Source: Scolanthus callimorphus (Eukaryota > Cnidaria > Anthozoa > Actiniaria > Edwardsiidae). Taken from it: 64,000 nucleotides of DNA. Below the pieces are notes generated by a model. The model was not told the DNA's origin. It did no database searches and saw only the letters and a program-made list of their open reading frames with translations. Positions 1 through 46,150 of this stretch are shown here, one piece after another. The position numbers were made by a program, and so were the translations under genes. How positions within the stretch are numbered: position 1 is the first letter of the stretch; the number at the start of each line of letters is the position of its first letter. The DNA lies in the NCBI GenBank assembly GCA_033964015.1, contig CM066919.1, forward strand, positions 1,178,001-1,242,000, in the 5' to 3' direction.

Positions 1-1110
1 CCCCGTGCTTTTTAAACTGCAGATGTATTTCAATTAACATTTTTACAGCTGTTTCAGACAACACGCGAACCCACCGTTATCAGCTTGTTGGAGTTTGTCA
101 GTTGTATTACAAAACCGTTAAAGATACATGTGAAATTCTATAAGCCGAAACTCTATAAACAATTCTAACCAAAAGTACGAAAAGCCGTCAAAACTCTTGT
201 GAAACTCTAGCGAAATACCGAAAATTCTTCTGAAAACTATTGTGTCACAATTCCAAAACGACTATTAATACACATTCTTACTCAGAAACACTTGCGCACA
301 AAAATCTTGTTTGAAAACTCTATGAATATGAATACTTGAAAGCTTAAAGCCATTTGATCTTTCCGGAAATACTTACAACGGAGAACAGAACACAAGACTT
401 TAGACTCTCGTGTCTCGTTGGCTGTCTCTGCTTCACGATTTCTCTGCTTTTGCTCTTTTTCAATCGCTGCTCCCTAATAACCTATATCTGCGTTTTTATA
501 CCAGCTATCACCTGAAGCTGCTAAAGAGCTTATAATAGAACTTAATTTAACAGCACTAAAAAACGCGTTCCGCCCTTGTCAGATTTCCGGTCAACAAAGG
601 TAGACTATTTTAACCTACTTAGTATACTTTAGAGGCAACCATTACACAGCAGACAGCGCACACATCGGAAGAAGACAAAAACGCCTACTTCTCCCTTGTA
701 CTGATGCAAAAATAATAATTCTAAAGTCCTCTTTCTGAGTGTGGTGAACTTATAGAAAAGGAAATCTTGTCGTTAAATTATCACATTCTTTCGTAGCGGA
801 CCTATTGTTAAGCACAATAGCAACTATTTGAATGCTTTACTACTATTATGAGGTTTAGAGCTGTTAGCTTTGTTAACATTCAAGTTTTTCTCTAGACTAC
901 ACAGCCACAGCAGCTCAACATTTGCTAATTCTGAACTATGGATTGCACTGACTGACTTCGGCTGAGCGTCTCCTTAGAGTTTTTGGTGATTTATTAAATG
1001 TCACGACCAGTTTGTTGTGAATGTTTAGAATTTTTATTATCCGCCAGTGACGTGACAACAGTAGAGGTCTCAAACCCACGCTTACGAACAACAGCTCTTT
1101 GTTAGGCTCT
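1..1110. other. No gene recognised; AT-rich flank
   Basis: I see no exon with a recognisable protein match and no RNA gene here. The first 100 bases carry a fragment (tttacagctgttt...gcgaac) resembling the termini of the foldback element at 7772-8068. Confidence 0.5.
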
Positions 1111-1296
1111 GCCAATCATTTGCGTTCCTTTGCGAATCACATGATCCCGTCATCCAATCATAAACGTTACCCAAGACCTTTTGCGGGCTTTTTGGCAATG
1201 ACCATAGCTACTTTGCGCCAATCATTTGCGTTCCTTTGCTAATCACATGATCCGGTCATCCAATCATAAACGTTACCCAAGACCTTTTGCGGTCCC
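1111..1296. repeat. Two-copy direct repeat, period 106 bp
   Basis: A block of about 80 bp beginning gccaatcatttgcgttcc occurs at 1111 and again at 1217 with only a few differences. Both copies contain CCAAT-like words. This is a local duplication with no coding signal. Confidence 0.85.
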
Positions 1297-2045
1297 TGCT
1301 CCGACGGATCGAGATTTTTTCTGGCATATGTACCATATACCCTTATGTTTTCTCTTTACGCGGGGGGTTCTATAATGCCTCCTCGGGTTTTGGCCTCTGG
1401 GCCAAAAACCCTGCGGGGGCAATAAAGAACTAGTCCACCCGTCTGACCCGTAGCATGAAAATTTGCCAGGAATGCGACGTTTGCGCAAACTCACAAGCCT
1501 GCCCTCTTGGTTGCAGCCGCATTCATTTGTCAAGCGTCGCCGACAAAATTCCTAATACTGGTTTAGGACATAATGAGGGGGGAGGTCATGATTCCACAGA
1601 GTCCCCACTCCCCCCCCCCCCCCCCCCCCCCCCCATAAAGCTATCAAAGCATTATAAAACATGACTTACAATAACCTTCCCTCAACATAGACCCCTCTCT
1701 CATGCCGAAATAAATTAAATGAGCACCCAAAATATTTTTTTACAGCAGAAAAAAGCGTGGAAAGTTTTTTCACGTTTTTTGGCCAGCACGGATTTTGGCG
1801 CGAAAAACAGGCGCTTGTGTGAGTCACAAAGCCAAAATGACAAAATGCCACATTTGATTTTATTTGTAGCTCTCAGCTATCAAATAGGTCAAAGAACCCG
1901 CTAAAATTAAAAACTAAATGCTTGTTTTATACATGTTACGTCCTATACTGATAAACAGTTATAAGTCCCAGTCACGCTTGCGTTTAGGAAATACCCGGCA
2001 TTTCAAAACATTTCAGTACCGAGTTTCGTCCTGATGTTGAATAAA
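1297..2045. other. No gene; contains a poly-C tract
   Basis: Only short chance reading frames are present. A run of about 25 C residues ends near 1634. Nothing else was recognised. Confidence 0.5.
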
Positions 2046-2235
2046 TATTCTCAAAGTCATTAATAATTCATCAAGTTTGAACAAAGAATCACAACCGTGG
2101 AGGAGGTCGGAAAACGCAGTCTTAATTTGCGTAGAATTTTGAAATATTATTCTTTCGTTTTCTTGGCATTAAATCACTTATCCAATCAGTATTTGGAAAT
2201 CCTGATGAAACACGCTCTCGTGTTTGATCTAGCCA
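2046..2235. repeat. Block similar to the MACPF gene upstream region
   Basis: This block shares ordered words with 36064-36355, just upstream of the minus-strand MACPF start: attctcaaa, tcattaataattcatcaag, aaggaggt/ggaggaggt, taatttgc, gacattaaat/ggcattaaat and tctcgtgtttgat. The order and orientation are the same. It may be a dispersed repeat family, or the relic of a duplicated promoter. No coding part of the MACPF gene follows it. Confidence 0.55.
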
Positions 2236-2645
2236 TCTTCTCAAATGTTGACCTGGTTTGCCCCCAAGCTTTAGGCGGTAGGCCGTTTACATGGCACCCC
2301 CAGAACTATTATCTAAACATATATTTTTAGAATCCTAGGGATGTCTAGAAACGAACTTGGGATTAAACAGCTCGAACACGTATCCCCCGTTATCCATTTT
2401 GCCACATTTCGGTGATTTAATGAGATTCTTTGTTATCCAATGAAGAGGCAATTTATTTATAGACTGTAGCGCTGCTCAGAAAGGCCCTTCAGAGAGATTG
2501 AGAGTAACCTATACTTTTACGTTCTAAGAATAATCTGTTACGAGTTGATTATTTTAATATTGCGTTTCTGCTCAGTCTTGTAACGTCACATACGAACATA
2601 CGGATGACTTCTGTTCAATGTATGTATATCACCCTTATTTTGCAA
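2236..2645. other. No feature recognised
   Basis: This stretch is AT-rich and has no convincing reading frame. The far 3' part runs into the LINE fragment. Confidence 0.5.
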
Positions 2646-3002
2646 GAGCTACACTGGCTACCGATATCTGAGCGGATCAACTATAAAATTTGACTTTTGA
2701 CTTTTAAGGCATTGAATGATAAGGGACCATTTTACTTGTTTGATCTTTTAGAACCCTATATCCCAACTAGAACACTACGTTCCTCGTCCAAGTCACTCCT
2801 TACTAGACCAAAATGCAAACTTAAGACTTATGGCCAAAGGGCATTCTCTTATACAGCTCCCTCCATTTGGAACGCCCTGCCTGATGATATACGTGACATT
2901 AAATCACTGAGTGTTTTTAAGTCAGCCATCAAAACATTACTATTTAGGCGCGTTTTTAACAAAAAAAAAAGTTTTCATTTTATAGTTTTTATCAGACTGT
3001 AA
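2646..3002 (+). pseudogene. LINE reverse transcriptase C-terminal fragment (dead)
   Basis: The frame reads ELHWLPISERINYKI, then an in-frame TGA, then continues as TFKALNDKGP and ...FSYTAPSIWNALPDDIR. This is the familiar C-terminal tail of CR1/L2/Jockey-type LINE ORF2 proteins (LHWLP, KAL, LxTYGxRAF, WNxLP words). Only the last 120 or so residues remain, so it is a 5'-truncated, inactive copy. A hexamer array follows it, as expected for a LINE 3' end. Confidence 0.85.
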
Positions 3003-3126
3003 CCATTTTTATCTTTTTATTTATTCAATTTTATATTTTTATATTTTTAGTTGATTTAATTTTATTTAGTAGAACAATTATTGTAAAGCGTTATTGGATT
3101 TTTAGTAGAAATGGCGCTATATCAAA

Positions 3127-3131
3127 ATTTA

Positions 3132-3164
<33 letters not shown>

Positions 3165-3210
3165 CATTATCATTATCATTATCATTATCATTATCATTAT
3201 CATTATCATT
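3127..3210. repeat. Hexanucleotide microsatellite (cattat)n
   Basis: About 13 near-perfect units of cattat follow the LINE fragment. It is probably the 3' tail repeat of that element. Asp/Asn repeat reading frames across it are artefacts. Confidence 0.9.
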
Positions 3211-3426
3211 AAACCACGTAAGCCAATCAGGTCCTTGCTCAGTCTCGCCTAGGTGCAGTAAATTGGCTTTTGTCGGCGACATGTCTCGCAAGGGAAGCCA
3301 ATCAAATGCACTGGGCGAGGATCTGATTGGCTCACACGGATTGCATTGATGACAGCGCAGAAAAAAACAACTGCCAAACTCCAAGAATGAAGTCGCGTGT
3401 TACCTGAAACAGCTGTAGGTGGATAT

Positions 3427-4198
3427 AGTCCGGTCAATTTAGCGTTTAACCTGGAAAATATTGCAACATGGGATTTTTATACAGCAAATTCTCAGGAACA
3501 TATCTGAGAAATACGTGTCCAAATTTTGTGAAAATCCGTTCGGGGAAGTTGGTTGAATTTGGGGTTTTCCGTCTGCACGAAGGAAAGCCCGTTGTTTTCG
3601 GTGGCACTTAGACAATGAAGGCGAACAATTCGAATGGAGGGCTATAGACTGTAGGACCGTAACTCGGTGTGATATTGAACGAGATATCGAGCAATTTATT
3701 TCTATTGCTTAATATGATTGCATAGATGTGAATTTTGTGTTTGTTTATAACCAATTCTGCAAAATAATAACTAAATAATCCTGCATTTCGACAAATCCCA
3801 TATGATCCTTGTATTTCCCGCGTGGTGATACACTAAAGTTCGAATATAATACGCTAAAAGAAATAAAGAAATAAACTGTTCATAGCCGTAACTCATCGCT
3901 CAGAAATAATTTGTTTCAACCGAAAACCCTTGTTAAATCTTCACCGGTTTCATCTGTACAGTCCATAAACATTCTCCCAGTTTCTGTGTTTTCAGTGTCT
4001 AAGTGCCGCCGAAAACAAAAGGCGCCCTTGACGTCGCCAGTAAAACCAAAAATTTAACCAACTTCCCCCTGTCGGATTTCTACGAAATTTGGATATGTTA
4101 TTCCTACATATGTTTTTAAAACTTAGTACCAAAAATTTCCCATGTTGCAATTTTTTCCAGGTTCGGGTTTTTTTTCGGGCTAATTTGACCGGACTAAT
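3427..4198. mobile_element. Nonautonomous inverted-repeat element, about 770 bp
   Basis: The left end tagtccggtcaatttagc is mirrored by the right end gctaatttgaccggacta. The inner parts also pair (ccatgttgcaa versus ttgcaacatgg; ggaaagcccgttgttttcgg near 3590 versus ccgaaaacaaaaggcg near 4010). No transposase is present. A related truncated copy lies at 20459-20735. Confidence 0.75.
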
Positions 4199-4311
4199 AC
4201 GTTTGATGCACTCGTGCAGTCGTGTGAGAAAAATAGGTCAATTTGTAACCACCCAAAGGAATCATCACATGATGTATACATGGTTATAGCCGATTTAGTC
4301 TAAGACGCCGT

Positions 4312-4478
4312 CCACACTAACGCGTTTTCGTTTGAATCCGTATACTGTCCTTGCACACGTCACAAAATAAAACTGATCGCTTGTTTGGAGCTAAATCTCC
4401 CGTCCACACTAACACGCTGCGAATCCGTATCAGTTTGAAAACGAATACTTTTGAAAACGCGTTAGTATAGGACTAAAA
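4312..4478. mobile_element. MITE with ccacactaacgcgtttt termini
   Basis: The left sequence gtccacactaacgcgttttcg is mirrored by aaacgcgttagtatagga at the right. A second internal copy of the same terminal word (gtccacactaacacg) occurs near 4402. No coding content. Confidence 0.6.
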
Positions 4479-5090
4479 GTCCATACTAAGATTACGCTTA
4501 CAAGAACAAAAGAAAATGAGCAAGTTTGAACTGATTTAGCCCAAATCTGATGGTGCTTTACGATTTGCAATACCACCTGCATTCCACTTTACTTGCTAAT
4601 CTCCATTGGATAAACAGATTTCTGTATCGTTTATTTAAACAAACAGAATTTTTCGTTTCCATTTTTTCTCCGTTTCCATTCAACTTTCTATAGGCTGTAG
4701 ACATTTAATTAAAGTGAGCTAAAGGTAGTTAAGCTTCGTAGCTTTATCAACAATGAAAGAAAGATAGATAATAAAGAAGGAAAAGAACATCACATCAAGA
4801 TGTGCAAGTGTTTGAAGCAGCTTATCGGTGCAGTGAATCACGTTTTATCTAGCTGGAAACATTTTATTTCATTTTATTCTTCTTTCTTTCCGGCAAAATA
4901 ACGCTACTTTTTTCTTTAAAGCCAAAAAGTGAATTTTAATGTAAACAAAATATTCTACAAGATAGGTCATAAAACGATATATAAACGACCCTCTTAGTAG
5001 AAATTGCCTGAATTGCTACGCGACACGGATTTTTCGCCGCAAACACCTCATTTTCGTGAACCAATAAACTGACTTTGTCGCTGGATGTTA
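4479..5090. other. No gene; contains a promoter-like word at 4785-4808
   Basis: The stretch is AT-rich without a supported exon. At 4785 the sequence gaacatcacatcaagatg resembles the palindromic element found upstream of both astacin genes, and gcagctta follows as in gene 1. No signal-peptide exon is seen at the expected distance of about 140 bp downstream. Confidence 0.4.
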
Positions 5091-5097
5091 TAATTAA

Positions 5098-5107
5098 CTA
5101 TCCCCCG

Positions 5108-5172
<65 letters not shown>

Positions 5173-5430
5173 AGGCACCGACCCTGAGAGGGATAGTTGT
5201 TTTAGTATATACCAAATCAGTAGAATTAAATACGGTGATTAAAAGATTCAAAACGCAGTATCGCGCGCGAAACGAGCCACCATTTAAGAGTTTTCTCAAA
5301 ACAGTAAATAGTTAGCACTTATTCTATTTCAATTGAGGTGGATAGTGGCAGAATATTTACCGAGAGCCGCAGGCTCGAGGTAAATATTCTTAAAGCCACT
5401 ATCCACCGAAATTGAAATAGAATAAGTGTT
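5098..5430. mobile_element. Palindromic MITE pair
   Basis: Two hairpins occur in tandem: ggtggatatatacc / ggtatatatccacc around 5128-5170, and a longer one from cacttattctatttcaatt to aattgaaatagaataagtg around 5316-5426. Both end in ttttagtatataccag-like words. Parts recur in opposite orientation at 26041-26306. Confidence 0.75.
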
Positions 5431-5439
5431 TTAGTATAT

Positions 5440-6258
5440 ACCAGCAAGGCAACCTGTCGAATTTTCAGTCGGAAAACAATACAAAAAGTTGTGTTAGCGT
5501 TTTAAAACTACACGCGTGACAAAACTCACGCAAACTTAGATGATTTGCATAAGCACGTTTTGGTCGATTTTGACAGCTCTAGAAAGTTTGCAAGCATTTA
5601 CTTCGAAAAGCTGGGGGAAAAAATGGACAATTCAATGGATTTTCAACAAATTGGACATGTAGCGAGCAATATATTGTATCATTTCAATTCAAGAAGGAAT
5701 ATAGCTTCAAATGGAAGAGCATTTGTAAGCAATTCGCCAAAAGTTTTCGAGATGAAAATTATTTGTCGGTAGCCATTCGTTGCACAAGTCTTACTTTGCT
5801 GGAAAAATGGAGTGAACAAACACCGTAAACACTGGATATTTGAGAGGGAAAAAAAACGATTTAGCAGGATAAAACAGCTACACGAAACCTTGTGAAAAGG
5901 CTTTATGGGGTTATCATTAGGCAAGAAGAAGGAAAACTAACAGAAGTCTCCTTTGTGGCGGACAGTTCGCTCGCAAAAAAACTAATTACAAGAAAGCTGC
6001 CGATCAGTCGTTGCAAGACACAGACCATCCTCAGGTACTTTGAAAATTAGCTCTTTCGACTGTATTTTCTCGACATATTGTAGATTATAGTTTTGATTTT
6101 TGTCAGATTAATAAAATAAAGGGAAAATAAGTTACATGGCTAAAATAATTTTCATTCATGTTTTGCCAGCTAAAGTTTTTCAACTCGGTTTCAGTGCAAG
6201 CGTGTTTTTCACAAACAACGCTCAGACGATTTGTGAGCTTATTAAATCCAGAGAGACC
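5440..6258. other. No recognised gene; one unexplained 75-residue frame
   Basis: The frame at 5545-5772 has no recognisable domain and no clear splice context. It lies between repeats and is best treated as non-coding. Confidence 0.4.
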
Positions 6259-7168
6259 GATTTTGAGACCCCGGTTACACGGGTCCGGACGAATATTTGA
6301 CCGGGCGAATTCTGGCCCACTTACGGCTTCTGTTCACACGGGTCCGGCGGAACTGGACCAATTTTTGCACGGCAAAGACCCCGGTTACACGGGTCCGGAC
6401 GAATATTTGACCGGGCGAATTCTGACCCACTTACGGCTTCTGTTCACACGGGTCCGGCGGAACTGGACCAATTTTTGCACGGCAAAGTGTGCAAGTTTGG
6501 GACCTGCAAAAAACAGGTACAACTTTTGACCGGTACGGTTCCGTTTTCGTACCGGACCCGTGTGAACACCGGAACCGTGCAAGTTTTGGCACACTTCCAC
6601 GGTAATGGCCTGGAAACTAGCCCTCTTCAGGCGAGGATGCTAAGCTACTATTCAACCTTCAACCAATCAGAGAACGAGACTGAAGAAGCCATGTTAGTGT
6701 TAGTTCAGTTGCACGGACCCGTGTAAACACCTCTGCAATGTGGAACAAAACTTGCACGGTACCGTGTAAACAGGTGTTCCAGGTACAAAATTCGCCCGTC
6801 AAAAATTCGTCCTGACCCGTGTGTGCAAGTTTGGGACCTGCAAAAAACAGGTACAACTTTTGACCGGTACGGTTTCCGTTTTCGTACCGGACCCGTGTGA
6901 ACACCGGAACCGTGCAAGTTTTGGCACAGTTCCACGGTAATGGCCTGGAAACTAGCCCTCTTCAGGCGAGGATACTAAGCTACTATTCAACCTTCAACCA
7001 TCAGAGAACGAGACTGAAGAAGCCATGTTAGTGTTTGTTCAGTTGCACGGACCCGTGTAAACACCTCTGCAATGTGGAACAAAACTTGCACGATACCGTG
7101 TAAACAGGTGTTCCAGGTACAAAATTCGCCCGGTCAAAAATTCGTCCGGACCCGTGTAACCGGGGTCT
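6259..7168. mobile_element. Inverted-repeat element of about 910 bp with internal duplications
   Basis: It starts gaccccggttacacgggt and ends with the mirror image acccgtgtaaccggggtc; tga flanks both sides. About 110 bp are duplicated head to tail near 6260 and 6375. A block of about 330 bp (gtgcaagtttgggacctgc ... gttccaggtac) is repeated near 6487 and 6823. It is rich in gtgcaa and accggt words and has no transposase. Confidence 0.8.
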
Positions 7169-7450
7169 GAGACAAAGAATCTAATTTGTTACTTCTTTAG
7201 TTTTGTTGACTGACTTTTCCTCGCCACTACATGAAATTTGCTTGCCAACACAATATTTACTGTTTCGGAGGTAAATAATGTCTCAGATTCCGAGATTCTA
7301 AACCAATCAAAATGCTCGTTCTTAGGAGGTTGCCGAGCTGGTATATACTAATGTTTGATATCTACTATTTCAGGGACCAATCAGAGCGCGCGAAAATGAC
7401 TATTCACTGATTTGGTATTTACTAATAGCGGATATTAATATATAGAGGAT

Positions 7451-7610
7451 ATTACATGGGCGCGAGGAGATACGAGTTTTGTCTTTGAGTGGTGTTTTAC
7501 TTTTTTTATTTGACTAAACTACCATTTGCGCGTGAACGAGTAAGAGATTGAGCGATTGAACACGAGACTGACGAGAAGATCAAATTCGTATCTCCAAGCG
7601 CCCATGTAAT
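7451..7610. mobile_element. Foldback MITE, 160 bp
   Basis: The left arm attacatgggcgc...ggagatacga is mirrored by tcgtatctcc...gcgcccatgtaat. No coding content. Confidence 0.75.
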
Positions 7611-7771
7611 GTTCTGTTTATTATATAGATATTGATTAAAAAAAAAAAAAGCCTTTTGTAATTGTAAAACCGAATCGATAAACCGGCAAAGCCGCTTCTG
7701 GCACTGAAACTCTCTACGAGCAAAGTTTATACAAAAACTCTTTTAAATATTATAAACATATCAAGGTAAGG

Positions 7772-8068
7772 TTTACAGCTGTTTTGAGTATTCTGCGAAC
7801 TCTCGAGATCGATTTCCAACCGTCAAACCGCTTGCTGGCTTCCGTCAATCAAACTTTGAAACTCTTTGGAATACATAGAATTCAGTTTTTTGCCATCCTA
7901 GTGAAATGCCCCAACACACAGCGTCTTTTACTATCTTTTTCTAAACAAAGGGCATAACTTACGGTCGGGTAAGACTCAAATTAGACCCGAGAGTTTGATT
8001 GACGGAAGCCAGAACGCCATTGGAAGTCCAACGCGAGAGTTCGCAGAATACTCAAAACAGCTGTAAAG
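7772..8068. mobile_element. Foldback MITE, about 297 bp
   Basis: The left end tttacagctgttttgagtat and the words ttctgcgaactctcg and tggcttccgtcaatcaaact all have mirror images near 7990-8068. Non-coding. Confidence 0.8.
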
Positions 8069-8152
8069 TTTACGAATTAAATTTAAAATCACAAGGTAAA
8101 ATAAATACCAGTTTCATGCCACAGCGGTATCTTTACATGTGAGGCTAGTTTT

Positions 8153-8465
8153 AGACGTCGAACTTAATTCTGTCGCACTAAATTGACTGGGTTTATTAGC
8201 CAGTGAAAACAAGTTATTTCGATATGAGTAGTATTTTATGAGGTTAAAATAATCGGTCTGGCCAATGGAGAAGATCTCAGCCCTGATTTTATGAGCGCTG
8301 GAAGGATTCAAAATTTTAATTTAGCACGGCAGTAGCGCGGCGTTGGCACTGCAGATAGTGTCGTTCCTAATGCAAATGAGCTCAAGACAATAGCTCTAAC
8401 TAACTAAACAATGGGAAATTGACATTTAGTGCGACAAGAATGAAGTTCGACGTCTAAAACTGGCC
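8153..8465. mobile_element. MITE with gttttagacgtcgaactt termini
   Basis: The inverted ends ggctagttttagacgtcga and tcgacgtctaaaactggcc, with gtcgcactaaat mirrored further in, bound about 313 bp without coding content. Confidence 0.75.
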
Positions 8466-8519
8466 TAAAAGATATCAATTTTTCAACACTAGAGAGACAC
8501 AGGTATCTATCGATATCAG

Positions 8520-8648
8520 AAAAGGTTGCTTTGGTCATTGGTCTTTCATGTTTGGTCATTGACGGCTTTTGTTTCGTGGTCACTGAAGCAAAGAATTCCT
8601 TTGTTTTTCGCTATAATTGAAAAGACCAAACATTAAAGCAACCTTTTT
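8520..8648. mobile_element. Small MITE with aaaggttgctttggtc end
   Basis: The left end aaaggttgctttggtc is partly mirrored by accaaacattaaagcaacctt at the right. Confidence 0.55.
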
Positions 8649-9069
8649 TGAATTAGGTGTATATAATAAGCCTCTCTTTGAGATTTCTGTTACTCTGTCA
8701 AAGCCCTTCGTACTGTGCTCTATTAACCTTCAAACCTAAGCATGATTCAAAAGCTTTGAAATGTATCTTGCAATTAGCAAAACTAACGTCGATAATACAT
8801 AACGGACACATTTTTAATTGCTTCTTTAAAACTAGTTTTTTCAGCCACGGCGCTCTCCCTCTGCTAGAGTCGCTAGATTAAGAGTCTTTTGAATTTTGTA
8901 TTCGAGAGCAAACAAAATTCCCCTTTCATTCACTCCATTGATCCGTTACCAAGTATTCATTAAAGAGGGCGAAATGAGTTTACTTTTGAAGTTTTCTTTG
9001 GAATAAAAAAAAGAGGAATTAAGAGATCAAGGGAACCAGGTCGGATTAAGCTCCAATTCTGACAAAAAG
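8649..9069. other. Gene 1 upstream region, no further feature seen
   Basis: No repeat or exon was recognised. This is the likely distal promoter of gene 1. Confidence 0.4.
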
Positions 9070-9151
9070 AACATCTTTCAAGATGTTCAAATGTTATGAT
9101 GCAGCTAACCTTGGCCAGTTCGTAACGACGTTTCTAAACGAGAATATTTAA
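9070..9151 (+). promoter_or_regulatory. Gene 1 promoter: palindrome plus TATA-like box
   Basis: A palindrome, aacatctt-tc-aagatgtt, lies at 9070-9087, and an atatttaa box at 9144-9151, 64 bp before the ATG. Gene 2 has the same two elements with nearly the same spacing (palindrome to ATG 138 versus 142 bp; AT box to ATG 64 versus 65 bp). The paralogue comparison supports a regulatory role; the binding factor is unknown. Confidence 0.6.
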
Positions 9152-9207
9152 CGAGGCAAGTTGAGACCCCCAAATCATAGTGTGCTGGGGATCATCCGAG
9201 CAACATC

Positions 9208-43745
<34,538 letters not shown>

Positions 43746-44828
43746 TCAACTTATGGAACATGTTAGACCAAGATATCATTACTAAGAGTTAGAATCCAAC
43801 ACATTCAGTACCTCCTAAAGCGCGTTAGAAATACATTTTCCCATAACATTGAACAGTGAGTTAACCAGCCCCGTAGCGCACTGTTATACATAATATAAGC
43901 ACCAAGCCATACGGCCAAATGAAATGCCAATTCTGGCCTCCAGCTAGGGAAACCAACCAGGCCATGGCTAAAAGGGACGTCAGAAGGACCTGACTAATAA
44001 TTCATAGGCTTCACGGCAGAATGAATAAGCTACATATGCCATGTTATGCAATGTAGCTTCGTTCTATTGTTTATCCATGAATTATTAGTCCTTCTGGGTC
44101 ACCCCTTTTAGCCATGACCAAACCAAGCAAACAGACACACTGAAGACAATGGAAAAACACCAGTAGAAGATTCTTACTCTCTTTGTAATGGACTCTTAGT
44201 CAAACTAAACTGTATTGTCTGATCGTGAACATTAAAACTTGGACTGACTAATTCAATGGAGTATGTGTTCATATAATTGATCTTTTGTATCTTTTCGTGG
44301 CGTTGTTCGGGAGGTCCTCCTTGTATTACCACCGGGCTGGCACGATTCAATCAATCGTTTTATTTATCACCTGACTTCAGAGAAGCCATGAACTTTTATC
44401 CTCATTGTGTGATTCCCCCTACAGAAGATAAATCCTATGGTTTTGTCAAATTTGTATTTTGAATGAAGTTTTATGCAGCAAATTCGTATATTTAAACATG
44501 GTCATACTGTTTGTTTATCCAAATAAACGCACGTCAAGAGAGTTGTGGAGTTGTAGGTTACGAGTTCGAGTTGCTCAAACGTTTTTATTTTAACAGTTTT
44601 AGAAAGTTTCGCTACTCACTATCTATTTTTAATTCCTCGAGCCCGAATGGGCTCTGAATCTATAGCCGATTAGGCCAAAGAGGCGAATGGGCATGAGTGT
44701 GAAAGGAATAATTGTTTTTGTCAAATCACAGTAGCATAGTAGGTCAATTTGTAAGCCGTTTTCTGGTCTGGTCATTCATTTGCTATTTTCTTGCTTTCAA
44801 ATTCGACACTTTTCATTACTAGTAGGTT
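43746..44828. other. Gene 1 3' flank with MITEs
   Basis: It includes the catggctaaaaggg MITE at 43963-44116, a possible attaaa signal at 44231 and an aataaa at 44522. From 44560 to 44828 lie words shared with the 27590-28190 foldback cluster. Confidence 0.55.
43963..44116. mobile_element. MITE with catggctaaaaggg ends, copy 1
   Basis: Inverted ends catggctaaaaggg and cccttttagccatg; the centre catatgccatgttatgcaatg is shared with the copy at 51660-51819. Confidence 0.88.
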
Positions 44829-45144
44829 TTAGAAAATAACACCTATGTTGTATTGTGAATGTGCGCATTCTGATTGGTTGAAAAGCGTGTTTGTAAGAGA
44901 CCTGAGAACACGATTGTCACGCAACGCTGTCGCGCGTGTGTATGTTATTTTCTAAAAGCAATAAAAATACTTTCTGTGTGCTCTCTGGTTTCTTACAAAC
45001 ACTCGGGGAATGTTGGTCGAACTGATAAAACTTGAAAGACACTCGCCTTCGGCTCGTGTCTTTCAAGTTTTGATCAGTTCTCCCAACATCCCCCTCGTGT
45101 TTGTAAGAAAGCAGAGAGCACGCGGAAAGTACTTTTATTGCTTA
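44829..45144. mobile_element. Foldback MITE of about 316 bp, copy 2 (inverted)
   Basis: Near-identical reverse complement of 42116-42432, from ttagaaaataacaccta to acttttattgctta. Confidence 0.92.
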
Positions 45145-45176
45145 AATAACTTATAGCCTACAAGTCGCTCAACCAA

Positions 45177-45374
45177 TAGACCTCCTCGGCTTTGGGCGTA
45201 ATGTTTTGCCATTTCAGATCACGTGGCATTCCCATGAGTATTATCTCTTTCTTTTTCTGCTACACACCGAAGGATATATGAATATGGAAGCTCCCAAACA
45301 AAGAGAAAATACTCATGGGAATGCCACGTGATCTGAAATGGGCAAAAATTTACGCCCAAGCCGAGAAGGTCTAT
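45177..45374. mobile_element. Foldback MITE with tagacct...cggcttgggcgtaa arms
   Basis: cagatcacgtggcattcccatgagtatt-type arms of about 75 bp are mirrored; they include CACGTG. Confidence 0.85.
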
Positions 45375-45839
45375 TAGGACACAGCATTGACAATAGACCA
45401 CTAAGTTTGATTTGACTAATTCCTTGATAGATGGTGAGTAGTGGAGCCAATCCGATTGCAGGATTAGTATAGAGCTCACTCGTTCAGGAAACGTCAACAT
45501 TTTTACAGTCTCCGGGGTTTTTTCTTCGAGACCGGTTTTATGACCAAGAGTAGGTTTCCAAATCCTTGAATCCCATTTCTTTAAAAACTTATCTACTTTG
45601 TTTGTGGTCCAACAGCTAGATACACACAGGGCCACTAGATCAGAATGACTAGATGTCAATAGTTATCATGCGATTCACGAGTCTCCTTTTCAATTGGACG
45701 AATCCAACTTCAAGTAGCCTTTCTATTTATATTGGTTGAGTTAAAAAAGAAATGGAGCTTTTTAAAACGTTTTCGCCATCCTCCCGCCCCCTATTTGACC
45801 TATAGAAGACATTTTACAGACAGAGGATATCGCATTTCT
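45375..45839. other. Spacer, nothing recognised
   Basis: A 146-residue frame on the minus strand crosses repeats and has no domain. Confidence 0.4.
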
Positions 45840-46150
45840 CTTTCGTTGCACGCGAAGCGTACCCGAATTTTGATAAACGCATTTCATCAAGCCTCGGAGA
45901 AAGGGTAGATGAACATTCCGTTTTTTTGTATATACTAAACAAAGCCTGTAGGTTTTATTATTTATGCGCGCCGCAAATGACGAAATTATTATTCATTTGC
46001 GCGAAGCGGTCCAAATGACGAATTTCTATCCTTGTAACGTCGAACTCACGCTTACCTATGGGTTCTTCATTTGAACATAGTGACTGCCTGCAAGGTCTAT
46101 CACTGCTTGGCATTTTTGGGAGAGTTTGTTTTTTCTTGACAAGATACACT
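45840..46150. repeat. Dispersed repeat, also at 52640-52925 and 62545-63060
   Basis: Shared words: aacgcatttcatcaagc, tgaacattccg, cttgtaacgtcgaactcacg and acatagt...actgcc. The copy at 62545-63060 is reversed and interrupted by a MITE. Confidence 0.7.

Noticed and set aside
3091..3384. Frame with an Asp-Asn repeat
   Set aside because: Translation of the cattat hexamer array at a LINE tail.
45219..45659. 146-residue minus-strand frame
   Set aside because: It runs across the arms of a foldback MITE and has no recognisable domain.
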